Source: SAR202 cluster bacterium
GTDB taxonomy: Bacteria > Chloroflexota > Dehalococcoidia > UBA3495
Direction of reading: 5' to 3'
DNA: 8,676 nucleotides
Assembly (NCBI GenBank): GCA_009392075.1
Contig: VFHG01000223.1
Span: forward strand, 1-8,676
Shown here: positions 1-6,464 of the stretch, piece by piece
How the letters are laid out: every line of letters starts with the position of its first letter
Position numbering within the stretch: the stretch's first letter is position 1
Notes under the pieces: generated by a model
The model's input: the letters and a program-made list of their open reading frames with translations, nothing else
The model's database searches: none
What the model was told of the DNA's origin: nothing
Translations under genes and position numbers: made by a program

Positions 1-28
1 GGGTGCAGAGAGCGGCTCCTACCTTCAC

Positions 29-1129
29 TTATGGTGCCATGCGAGAACCGGAACCCCAACCATCTGGTATGCCGACCAAGTTCGGCTCCAGGTCTTGTAC
101 CGAGGTTTGGCCGCAATAAGCCATCGCACGGTCTACTTCCTCCCGCATCAGTTCCAGTACTCCGTGCACTCCGTTGGCACCGTCCACGGCCAAACCCCAG
201 AAAAGAGGCCGCCCGATGGCTACTGCCCGGGCGCCAAGGGCTAACGCCTTGATAACATCACTACCTCGGCGTACACCCGAATCGAGGTAGATTTCGGCCT
301 GGCCCTTCACTGCATCTGCGATCTCCGGTAGCATCTCGATCGCTCCCATGGTCATGTCCAATTGCCGGCCGCCGTGGGTAGAGACCTGGATGCCGTCGAC
401 ACCAGATTCAACTGCCACATGGGCGTCCTCGGCAGTCCGGATCCCCTTTAGAACCAAGGGCAGTTGGGTCAGACCCCTTAGCCAGTCCAACTCCGACCAG
501 GTGAGAGGCTCAGTACGGGAAACGTCCCACCCTGGGGTCTCATCGGTGCCGCTGATTTCGTTCCGGGGCCGGTCCATCCCCCGGAAATTCCCTAGCTCGT
601 TCGTCCTGGTCGTGTTGTTGCGCAGATCCCTTTCTTTGGGGCTAGGGACCGGCGTATCTACAGTCAAAACAATCGCCTTGAATCCGGCTTCCTCGGCCCG
701 GTGCACCAGCATCTCCGTCAGTTCGTAGCCTCGGTGGTAGAGCTGGAACCACAAAGGGCCGGATGCTGCTTGGGAAACCTCTTCCATGCTGCAGTTAGAC
801 GAGGTGCTTAACATCATCAAAGTGTCGGACATCCCTGCCCCCCGAGCGGTGGCCACTTCACCTTCTGGATGCGCCCGCATGTGGCTCCCCGCCGGTGCTA
901 GCACAACCGGCATGCTTATCTTCTCGCCCAAGACCGTGGTCGAAAGATTCCTTTCCTCGACGGTCCGCAAAAAGCGGGGGCGCAGGGTCAGTGCTTCGAA
1001 GGCCGTCCGATTGCGCCGGGTAGTGAACATGTCCATGGCACCGGCGTCGATGGTGTCCCAGTCATTGTGGGGTAGGGTAAGCTTCGCTCTCTCCTCATAG
1101 TCGTAGAGGTTGATTGGGTCGTTGCTCAT
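29..1129 (-). CDS. FMN-dependent alpha-hydroxyacid oxidase/dehydrogenase
   Basis: A 366-residue protein of the glycolate oxidase / L-lactate oxidase / lactate dehydrogenase family, full length for the family, predicted soluble. These TIM-barrel flavoproteins oxidise an L-2-hydroxyacid to the 2-oxoacid. Visible landmarks are the FMN-binding segment APAG..AHPEGE (78-91), the Tyr of FQLY (Y131), TVDTP (D158), the FMN-contacting Lys of LVLKG (K228), the catalytic base and substrate Arg in THGGRQLD (H252, R255), and the phosphate-binding DSGVRRGSDV plus AIGRP (283-309). The first substrate-binding Tyr of glycolate oxidase (Y24) aligns with T26 in WDTIDAGAMD, which is unusual. The start is supported by AAGGAAG seven bases upstream. 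The gene stands alone on its strand, about 600 bases downstream of the peptidase gene, so it is probably transcribed separately. Family is certain; substrate, and oxidase versus dehydrogenase, cannot be decided. Confidence 0.93.
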   Translation of the reverse strand: MSNDPINLYDYEERAKLTLPHNDWDTIDAGAMDMFTTRRNRTAFEALTLRPRFLRTVEERNLSTTVLGEKISMPVVLAPAGSHMRAHPEGEVATARGAGMSDTLMMLSTSSNCSMEEVSQAASGPLWFQLYHRGYELTEMLVHRAEEAGFKAIVLTVDTPVPSPKERDLRNNTTRTNELGNFRGMDRPRNEISGTDETPGWDVSRTEPLTWSELDWLRGLTQLPLVLKGIRTAEDAHVAVESGVDGIQVSTHGGRQLDMTMGAIEMLPEIADAVKGQAEIYLDSGVRRGSDVIKALALGARAVAIGRPLFWGLAVDGANGVHGVLELMREEVDRAMAYCGQTSVQDLEPNLVGIPDGWGSGSRMAP

Positions 1130-1134
1130 GGCTG

Positions 1135-1141
1135 CTTCCTT
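1135..1141 (-). promoter_or_regulatory. Ribosome binding site of the hydroxyacid oxidase gene
   Basis: On the minus strand this reads AAGGAAG and ends five bases before the ATG at 1129. It supports that start codon. Confidence 0.6.
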
Positions 1142-1200
1142 CGCAAATCGGCTTGGTTTCTTATGTCAGCCCAGAATAGGAAACTCGTCATAGTTACCGC

Positions 1201-1217
1201 GACCAGTCACGCTGGTC
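1201..1217. promoter_or_regulatory. Small perfect hairpin upstream of the hydroxyacid oxidase gene
   Basis: GACCAG and CTGGTC form a perfect 6-bp inverted repeat around TCACG, about 70 bases upstream of the minus-strand start at 1129. It could be an operator or a leader hairpin. No strong T-run follows on either strand, so a terminator is unlikely. A chance origin cannot be excluded for a repeat this short. Confidence 0.3.
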
Positions 1218-1388
1218 TCTTACAAACCGGTCAATTGGTGTAGGTGTCTGACTGGATTACCTCGTATCCGCTCTTCAATACGTCGTCTTCGGAGCGTAGA
1301 GTGTTGGCCACTTGATAACGGGGTACACGAAATGGTACCGCCAGATGGGACTATAGCCTGACCATGGCGGAATGTTAGCGGAGGATCG

Positions 1389-1668
1389 ATGCATTGTCTA
1401 TTCGAGGACATCGGCGTCCAGCGAGGGAACCTCGAACAGCTCGCCGCTGTCCCCACTAGCAGACTGCTGGAAGCTTCGAGCGCGGCGCTTCACAAGATCA
1501 CCGAAGGGGACGCCTCCTTCCTCACATTCCCCATCACGACCGTCTTCTCCCTAGTTATAGATGGAATCGCTTTACCCGACTACCCGGTGTCCGCTATCGC
1601 CGTCGGCTCCTGCGCGGATGTGTCCGTCATGGTCGGAACTAACAAGCACGACCATTTCAACGCCTGCC
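1389..1668 (+). pseudogene. Remnant of a type B carboxylesterase
   Basis: The plus-strand frame from 1389 reads like the middle part of a type B carboxylesterase (para-nitrobenzyl esterase family). It has FEDIGVQRGNLEQL, then AVPTSRLLEAS, a VIDGIALPDYPVSAI block and VMVGTNKHD. These match the family order of helix, 'P...LL.A', 'VVDG.vLP..P..a' and 'GTNRDE'. Only about 90 residues of a family that usually has about 450-550 are present. The nucleophile elbow (GESAG) has no room to the left, because the hydroxyacid oxidase starts at 1129 on the other strand. The C-terminal His region is also gone. The family's catalytic Glu in 'TNRDE' aligns with Asp. After about 1668 the frame stays open to 1739 but no longer resembles an esterase. 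There is a stop at 1359-1361, and the ATG at 1389 has no convincing role as a gene start. I judge it a decayed fragment. Confidence 0.75.
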
Positions 1669-1730
1669 AAACCGATTCCGGGGAAGAAGACTGTCGATGT
1701 GACAGACTCCGGTCCGAAAAAGTGCATGCC

Positions 1731-3554
1731 CTATTCTGAGATTAAAATACCTGGAAGTTGGCACTTCTCCAAAAGCCACCGGCGGTCATCATCTCCCAGC
1801 ATCTGGCTGATCTTGTCCCACACCTCCTGGTGATATCCGCCAAGCCATGCTTTCTCTGATTCCGACATCTGACCCCAGTCGATTAGGGACGTGTCAAAGG
1901 GTATCAATGTCAAAGGATCCAAGCGCAGCCAACGCTTGCCGTCTGGATGGTCCGGCAATGTATCATCAGCAGCTACCAAGTATAGATTTTCTAGGCGCAC
2001 CCCTCCCCAACCTGCTTCGTAATATCCAGGTTCGTTGGAGACGATCATTCCGATTCTCATGGGTTCGTCCACACCCCTGGGAGCAATTCTCTGGGGACCT
2101 TCATGGACGTTTAAGAATGCGCCGACGCCGTGGCCGGTGCCGTGCCCATAATCCAGTCCAGAGTTCCAAAGGTGGGTTCTAGCCAAAGCGTCCAAAGCGA
2201 TGCCGCCGGTGCCTTCGGGAAATCTCTGCATGGCTAGGTTTATGTGACCACGCAGGACTTTGGTGTACATCTGTTTCTGACGGTCTGAGGAGGTGCCAAC
2301 GATAACGGTTCGAGTATCGTCGGTAGTGCCGCCGAGCATCTGAACGCCTGAGTCGACAAGGAACAACTCACCGTCTGTTAGTAGAACGTCAGGATCTGCA
2401 TCGCCATAGTGGACTATCGCTCCATTGGCACCTGCAGCGGCGATGGTAGTGAAACTGAGATCGTAGAACCCATCTTCGCTAGCGTATTCTTCGTGCAGCA
2501 AAAGGCTGAAGTCAAGCTCACTTACCGCTTGACCGGAAGCTATTTTGTCTTCCAAGATCTTGAAACTGCGGATCTTGGCGGCAGCAGCGTGACGGTGAGC
2601 CTCCCGGCTAGCGGCAATCTCAGCTTCGTTCTTGATTGCCTTGAGCATCACCACGGGATTCGCCTTTTCGAGTACTTTCTGGTCGCTTTTCAGGACCAGA
2701 CGGGTGGCCACTGTCGTCCCGCCGGGATCCAGCCACACGGTTTCCAACGCCCGGGCGCTGGCAAGTCCCATCGATTCGACGTAGGCCTCGTAGGGTTGGA
2801 AGTCGACCAAAGAATACAGAGCTTGCCGCAACGCAGGGGGCGGAACGGTGCGGGTGAAACACGTCGCTCTTTCCAGGTCGATGATCAGGTATGCCTCGAA
2901 CACCGGGTTGAACGCAATGTCACTACCTCTTAAGTTGGTAACCCATGCGATCTCGTCTAATTTGGTCAACACCAACAGGCCGGCTCCAGCTTCATCCATC
3001 TCCTTCCGAACATTCGAGAGCTTTTCAGCCACTCCGATTCCAGTAACAGCCTCATGCAAGGCATAAATGGAATTGGACGGTGGAAGCGGTTGATCTTCCC
3101 AGACAGCGTCAACCAGATTGGTATCGATCGGCACCATCTCAGACTCCGTCGAATGCAAGGCCGCCAAATAAGCAGAATGGGCTTGCATTGACAATAAAAA
3201 CGGGTCGAACCCGACACGGATACTAACTCGCTCTTTCTCCATCTCCGTCAGCCATTGGCTCGGCGTGTGCTCGCCACTCAAGCCGAGTTTGTGTACACGG
3301 AACTTGCTCAGATCAACTTCTTCGTCAGCCTGGAGGTAGTAACGGGAATCCACGAACAGATGGTTGCCGTCGGGGCAGATGATCGCGTCCCCGGCCGACC
3401 CCTTGAATCCGGTTATTGCCATGCGCCTGCGGCCATATTCAGGGACATATTCGTTCAGATGAGCGTCGGACGATGGGACCAGATAGGCGTCTATCCGGGC
3501 TTCTCTCATACGCCGGTGAAGCGCATCTAGCCGGCTGGTTAGCTGATCAACCAT
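1731..3554 (-). CDS. Xaa-Pro aminopeptidase, long M24B type (aminopeptidase P, APP1-like)
   Basis: A 607-residue cytosolic-type metallopeptidase that removes the N-terminal residue from peptides whose second residue is proline. The length and three-domain layout match the long eukaryote/bacterial APP1 form: an N-terminal creatinase-like domain (1-160, with LVPSSDAHLNEY and TGFKGSAG), a second creatinase-like domain (160-310), and the C-terminal pita-bread catalytic domain (310-607). All five dinuclear metal ligands are visible: D401 in LVDSG, D412 in GTTDDTRT, H475 in HGTGHGVG, E508 in NEPGYY and E522 in VRLEN. The substrate histidines H382 (IVHYG) and H484 (VHEGP) are also present. The C-terminal tail after PLTLIPFD (546-554) is complete. 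No signal peptide is seen. The ATG at 3554 gives the family's usual N-terminus but has only a weak, distant AAGGA upstream. It is divergent from the three-gene set on the right and may share its control region. A role in peptide or collagen-like protein turnover is plausible inference. Confidence 0.95.
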   Translation of the reverse strand: MVDQLTSRLDALHRRMREARIDAYLVPSSDAHLNEYVPEYGRRRMAITGFKGSAGDAIICPDGNHLFVDSRYYLQADEEVDLSKFRVHKLGLSGEHTPSQWLTEMEKERVSIRVGFDPFLLSMQAHSAYLAALHSTESEMVPIDTNLVDAVWEDQPLPPSNSIYALHEAVTGIGVAEKLSNVRKEMDEAGAGLLVLTKLDEIAWVTNLRGSDIAFNPVFEAYLIIDLERATCFTRTVPPPALRQALYSLVDFQPYEAYVESMGLASARALETVWLDPGGTTVATRLVLKSDQKVLEKANPVVMLKAIKNEAEIAASREAHRHAAAAKIRSFKILEDKIASGQAVSELDFSLLLHEEYASEDGFYDLSFTTIAAAGANGAIVHYGDADPDVLLTDGELFLVDSGVQMLGGTTDDTRTVIVGTSSDRQKQMYTKVLRGHINLAMQRFPEGTGGIALDALARTHLWNSGLDYGHGTGHGVGAFLNVHEGPQRIAPRGVDEPMRIGMIVSNEPGYYEAGWGGVRLENLYLVAADDTLPDHPDGKRWLRLDPLTLIPFDTSLIDWGQMSESEKAWLGGYHQEVWDKISQMLGDDDRRWLLEKCQLPGILISE

Positions 3555-3592
3555 GGCGAAACATCGATCCTTACAGGAGATTCGTCCTAGAC

Positions 3593-3659
3593 TTTCAATG
3601 ATATCTACGGTTGGAGTACTTCTCCGTTGATATAGCCAAGCTATATTAACGCATTGAAA
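3593..3659. repeat. 8-bp inverted repeat enclosing the operator-like palindrome
   Basis: TTTCAATG (3593-3600) and CATTGAAA (3652-3659) are exact reverse complements 51 bases apart in the divergent promoter region. Between them lies a smaller GGAG-TACTT-CTCC repeat (3613-3625) and the 17-base palindrome at 3630-3646. Such an arrangement fits binding of a dimeric regulator at two places with looping, but it may also be partly chance. Confidence 0.4.
3630..3646. promoter_or_regulatory. Perfect 7+3+7 palindrome, candidate operator
   Basis: ATATAGC-CAA-GCTATAT is a perfect inverted repeat with a 3-base centre, between two divergent genes. Its size and symmetry are typical of sites for dimeric helix-turn-helix repressors such as GntR, LacI or TetR types. 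It lies 76 bases from the peptidase start and about 210 bases from the ATG of the Gal80-like gene. No regulator gene is present in the window, so the partner is unknown. Confidence 0.45.
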
Positions 3660-3844
3660 AAGGGCCGAACGATCGATGAGCGCCTACTCCTGCGATCACA
3701 TCCGTGATTCGGCGTACATCTCTAGAATTCATGGACGGGTTAAAGGGCTATACAGGCTGATCTGTGTGACCATCCGAGCGCTACGGCAGGCGGTGAACTT
3801 CCCGACTATATCAATGGTAGGATGGGGAGAAATTCGCCGATTTC

Positions 3845-3850
3845 AGGGGG
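3845..3850 (+). promoter_or_regulatory. Ribosome binding site deciding the start of the Gal80-like gene
   Basis: AGGGGG with a 5-base spacer precedes the ATG at 3856. The same frame is open from 3676, but that upstream start has no comparable site. The protein from 3856 begins directly with the Rossmann strand, as usual for the family. Confidence 0.7.
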
Positions 3851-3855
3851 CACAG

Positions 3856-4956
3856 ATGGCCGACAAAATACGTTTGGGTATCATAGGAGCCAATATCCAC
3901 CGGGGATGGGCGCCAAGAGCACATTTGCCAGCGGTGGTGGCAAGCCCCGAGTTCGAGTTGACCGCTGTTTGCACCACCCGCCAAGAGAGTGCCGATGAGG
4001 CCAGGCAAAAATTCGGGGCGAGACTGGCGTTCGATGACTACCATGAGTTGATAGATCATCCTGACATAGACGCAGTAGCCGTTAGCCTGAGGGTCCCAGC
4101 GCACTATGAGCCAACTATGGCAGCTCTTAACGCAGGGAAGCACGTCTACACGGAGTGGCCTCTAGGGCGAACTACCGCCGAAGCGAAGGAGATGGCTGAT
4201 TTGGCTCAGGCCAAGGGAGTCCGAAACATGGTTGGACTTCAAGCCCGTGCGAATCCGGGCATATTATTCGTGAAGGACTTGGTATCGTCCGGTTATGTTG
4301 GAGATGTGATGTCCTGTCACGTAAGCCGCATCAATGGCGGTGGCCTCGAGAGAACCTCGGACCGGACCTGGCAACGAGATGTTGACCTCGGCGCTAACAC
4401 TTTGACCATCGCTTGTGGGCATACGATCGACGCGTTACGTTTCGTGGTCGGCAACTTCAGTCATATTTCTGCAGTGGTGAGTAACCAATCTAAGGAATGG
4501 TTTGAGGTCGACACTGAGCAAACAGTTGAAGTCACCTCCCCAGATAACATCTTGGTCAGCGGAAAACTCGTAAACGGCGGGGTTGGCTCAGTACACGTAG
4601 CGAGCAATCCATGGGTTGGCAGCGGCTATCGCATGGAGATATACGGACGAGGCGGGACCTTGATCGTATCTTCAGAGGGATCTGCGAACACGAGCGCTGT
4701 CCGTATTCAGGGTGCAAAAGGGGGAAACACGCTGGAGGACCTAGAGGTACCGGGGAAATATAGGTTCGTGCTTGAAGGGATGCCCGAAGGAGAGCCATAC
4801 AACGTGGGGCAAATGTACTACCAGTTTGGCCAATCTATCTCGTCGGGTAACGACTGCCAGCCCGATTTCAACGAAGCCGTAGAGCTACATCGCTTCATCG
4901 ACGATATAAGGGAGTCTTCGGACCGAGGGCGAGAAATCGCAGTTGACACAAAATAA
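3856..4956 (+). CDS. Gfo/Idh/MocA-family oxidoreductase, Gal80-like
   Basis: A 366-residue protein with an N-terminal Rossmann fold and a C-terminal alpha/beta domain, the normal size for the family. The N-terminus reads IRLGIIGANIHRGWAP..HLPA (5-26). The Gly-rich turn followed by 'GWA....HLPA' is typical of the Gal80-like subgroup, in which yeast Gal80 is a regulator and bacterial members are presumed NAD(P)-dependent sugar dehydrogenases. SLRVPAH (77-83) and LNAGKHVYTEWPLG (91-104) follow. The family's EKP motif, whose Lys is catalytic in most members, is EWP here (E100-W101-P102). The later GHTIDA segment (188-193) corresponds to the conserved 'GxHxxD' area and retains His189 and Asp192. 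It is the first gene of a rightward set, 78 bases before the MmgE/PrpD gene. It could oxidise a sugar, inositol-like or sugar-acid substrate, or act as an NAD(P)-sensing regulator; the Trp makes the classical mechanism doubtful. Family call is secure, activity is not. Confidence 0.9.
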   Translation: MADKIRLGIIGANIHRGWAPRAHLPAVVASPEFELTAVCTTRQESADEARQKFGARLAFDDYHELIDHPDIDAVAVSLRVPAHYEPTMAALNAGKHVYTEWPLGRTTAEAKEMADLAQAKGVRNMVGLQARANPGILFVKDLVSSGYVGDVMSCHVSRINGGGLERTSDRTWQRDVDLGANTLTIACGHTIDALRFVVGNFSHISAVVSNQSKEWFEVDTEQTVEVTSPDNILVSGKLVNGGVGSVHVASNPWVGSGYRMEIYGRGGTLIVSSEGSANTSAVRIQGAKGGNTLEDLEVPGKYRFVLEGMPEGEPYNVGQMYYQFGQSISSGNDCQPDFNEAVELHRFIDDIRESSDRGREIAVDTK

Positions 4957-5023
4957 GTTTACCTTCAGTTACCGACCAACGTGCGTGGCCGAGTATCCAA
5001 TACGCCTAATCGAGCAGACCCAC

Positions 5024-5028
5024 AGAGG
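5024..5028 (+). promoter_or_regulatory. Ribosome binding site deciding the start of the MmgE/PrpD gene
   Basis: AGAGG with a 6-base spacer precedes the ATG at 5035. The open frame extends back to a GTG at 4981, but the 18 extra residues are Arg- and Asn-rich and unlike family N-termini. The ATG at 5035 gives the usual 'T..l..fva..ryddf' beginning. Confidence 0.65.
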
Positions 5029-5034
5029 CTATGT

Positions 5035-6372
5035 ATGAACGCAACCAAAACCCTTTCCCAGTTTGTCGCCAGCTCCCGCTACGATGATTTCGATGATTCT
5101 GTCGTAGAGGCTGCCAAGATCGCTATTCTAGATGGAGTTGCAAACATGTTGGCGGGCTCTACTCAGGAGCTAGCGAGTATAGTCGGTCGCTACGTCCAAG
5201 ATATGGGTGGATCTACGCGATCGTCGGTAGTCGGATGGGGATTTAAAACCAACGCTCCGTCCGCCGCTTTCGCCAATGGAGTCTTTGGCCATTGCCTGGA
5301 TTTCGAGATTCAAGGTTACCCGCCGACTCACGGTACGTCTTCTTGCCTACCCGCGGCGCTGGCTCTTGGAGAGGAAAGACCTACTAACGGCAAGGCAATC
5401 ATAGAAGCATACGTCATGGGATGGGAGATTCAAGGGCGGCTGAGGGCCGCGTCCGCCGCCTTCTCGAATCCGGCCTATCATCCCCCGGGCTTGGTAGGAC
5501 CCTTAGGTGGAGCCGTCGCTGGTGCGAAAGTCCTTGGACTAGATGCGTGGCATATCCAGATGGCTATGGGCATCGCTGCGTCACGTACGGGAGGGCTGAC
5601 TGCCAATACCGGCACCATGGTTAAATCCACCCACACCGGAAACGCCGCCCGAATGGGAGCAGAGGCTGCCATCCTTGCCGCCGCAGGTTATACGAGCAGC
5701 GACTCGATCTTAGAGGCTCCCAACGGTTATTCGGATGCTCTCTTCGATGGCAACATGGATTGGGAGATCCTAACAAATGGGTTAGGCGTATCCTACCGAT
5801 TAGTCGATCCCGGATTCGACATCAAGCGGTTCCCTGCCCAGGTTCACATGCAAAATCCTATCGAAGCCGTACTAAACCTCCTGGAGTCGCATAGCCTTCG
5901 AGCCGATGACGTTGAAAATTTAACCGTCCACACGGGCGGCCGAGGGCATTCTGGATCGCTGCCTGCGAGCGGGCTTGACGGAAAGTTCAGTATCGAATAT
6001 TGCGCAGCAGCCGCGCTATTGGATGGGAAAGTCGGCATCGAAACCTTCACCGACGACCGTCGATTTTCGCCTGATATGGAAGAGACATTAGGAAAGATTC
6101 AAGTGAAACCCAGTAACCAGGACTCAGCCGTCGTAAAAGTAACTGCGCTACTGAAAGACGGACGCTCCGCAGAAGCAGAATGTCGAGGCTTCCGAGGGTC
6201 TGCCCAGAACCCTATGAGCCGAGAGGAACGCATGGACAAAGTCATCGACTGCGTAGGCCGTGTGCTGACCGACCAGGACGCCGATCGTTTAGTGAGTCTG
6301 ATCGAAGACCTAGAAAATGTGGCTGATATTTCCGAAATAATGGACTTAATTGGACGACAACCAAGCGGTTAG
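5035..6372 (+). CDS. MmgE/PrpD family protein
   Basis: A 445-residue protein, full length for the family that includes 2-methylcitrate dehydratase, cis-aconitate decarboxylase and iminodisuccinate epimerase. The all-helical N-terminal domain has DGVANMLAGS (33-42), FANGVFGHCLDFE (79-91), THGTSSCLPAALALGE (98-113), AYVMGWEIQGRL (125-136) and HPPGLVGPLGGAVAGAK (149-165). GTMVKSTHTGNAARMG (193-208) carries the conserved Lys197. The lid domain has IKRFPAQVH (263-271) and SIEYCAAAALLDG (319-331). Measured against cis-aconitate decarboxylase, D89, H99, H149 and K197 keep the positions and spacing of D93, H103, H159 and K207. The usual 'LDxDDT' continues here as LDFEIQ, so T97 is replaced by Gln93. 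The catalytic set is thus mostly kept and the enzyme is probably active on a di- or tricarboxylic acid by dehydration, epimerisation or decarboxylation. The substrate cannot be predicted, because the family is functionally diverse. It sits mid-set, 92 bases before the ADH-fold gene. Confidence 0.93.
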   Translation: MNATKTLSQFVASSRYDDFDDSVVEAAKIAILDGVANMLAGSTQELASIVGRYVQDMGGSTRSSVVGWGFKTNAPSAAFANGVFGHCLDFEIQGYPPTHGTSSCLPAALALGEERPTNGKAIIEAYVMGWEIQGRLRAASAAFSNPAYHPPGLVGPLGGAVAGAKVLGLDAWHIQMAMGIAASRTGGLTANTGTMVKSTHTGNAARMGAEAAILAAAGYTSSDSILEAPNGYSDALFDGNMDWEILTNGLGVSYRLVDPGFDIKRFPAQVHMQNPIEAVLNLLESHSLRADDVENLTVHTGGRGHSGSLPASGLDGKFSIEYCAAAALLDGKVGIETFTDDRRFSPDMEETLGKIQVKPSNQDSAVVKVTALLKDGRSAEAECRGFRGSAQNPMSREERMDKVIDCVGRVLTDQDADRLVSLIEDLENVADISEIMDLIGRQPSG

Positions 6373-6376
6373 GCCG

Positions 6377-6386
6377 GTTGATCAAC
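6377..6386. repeat. Short perfect palindrome GTTGATCAAC after the MmgE/PrpD stop
   Basis: A 10-base perfect palindrome five bases after the TAG at 6370-6372 and 78 bases before the next ATG. It has no loop and no T-run, so it is not a terminator. A chance match or a small protein-binding site are both possible. Confidence 0.25.
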
Positions 6387-6452
6387 GTAGAGATTCATCA
6401 GTTCGTACTTGGCTTTGGCCAGACAAATGACCGATCCGAAAAGGCTCTCACA

Positions 6453-6459
6453 AGAGGGA
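6453..6459 (+). promoter_or_regulatory. Ribosome binding site deciding the start of the ADH-fold gene
   Basis: AGAGGGA with a 5-base spacer precedes the ATG at 6465. The frame is open from a TTG at 6378, but that start has no ribosome site and the added 29 residues do not resemble the family. Confidence 0.7.
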
Positions 6460-6464
6460 AATTA

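Larger units (their letters stand above)
1130..1730. other. Long intergenic region with one gene remnant
   Basis: This 600-base stretch between two minus-strand genes has no intact gene. Apart from the esterase remnant (1389-1668) and the hairpin at 1201-1217, all frames in 1130-1388 and 1669-1730 are broken or unrecognisable. No clear rho-independent terminator is visible after the peptidase stop at 1731; there is a T-run (minus strand, about 1718-1722) but no convincing stem before it. Confidence 0.6.
3555..3855. other. Divergent intergenic control region
   Basis: About 300 bases separate the peptidase (leftward) and the Gal80-like gene (rightward). An open frame runs through 3676-3855 in phase with the downstream gene. 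I treat it as untranslated, because its codons give a Cys-, Arg- and Ile-rich sequence unlike any Gfo/Idh/MocA N-terminus and a good ribosome site precedes the ATG at 3856. The left part is AT-rich and holds nested inverted repeats (see 3593-3659). I could not place a convincing -35/-10 pair for either direction. Confidence 0.6.

Noticed and set aside
1220..1456. A 78-residue minus-strand frame overlapping the esterase remnant.
   Set aside because: No family motif, and it overlaps a plus-strand frame with clear esterase similarity, so it is most likely a shadow frame.
2409..2933. A 174-residue plus-strand frame inside the peptidase gene.
   Set aside because: It is antisense to the conserved catalytic domain of the Xaa-Pro aminopeptidase. 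It has no independent motif or ribosome site.
3676..3855. A 60-residue N-terminal extension of the Gal80-like protein.
   Set aside because: A strong ribosome site lies directly before the ATG at 3856. The extension resembles no Gfo/Idh/MocA N-terminus, and the Rossmann strand begins a few residues after 3856.
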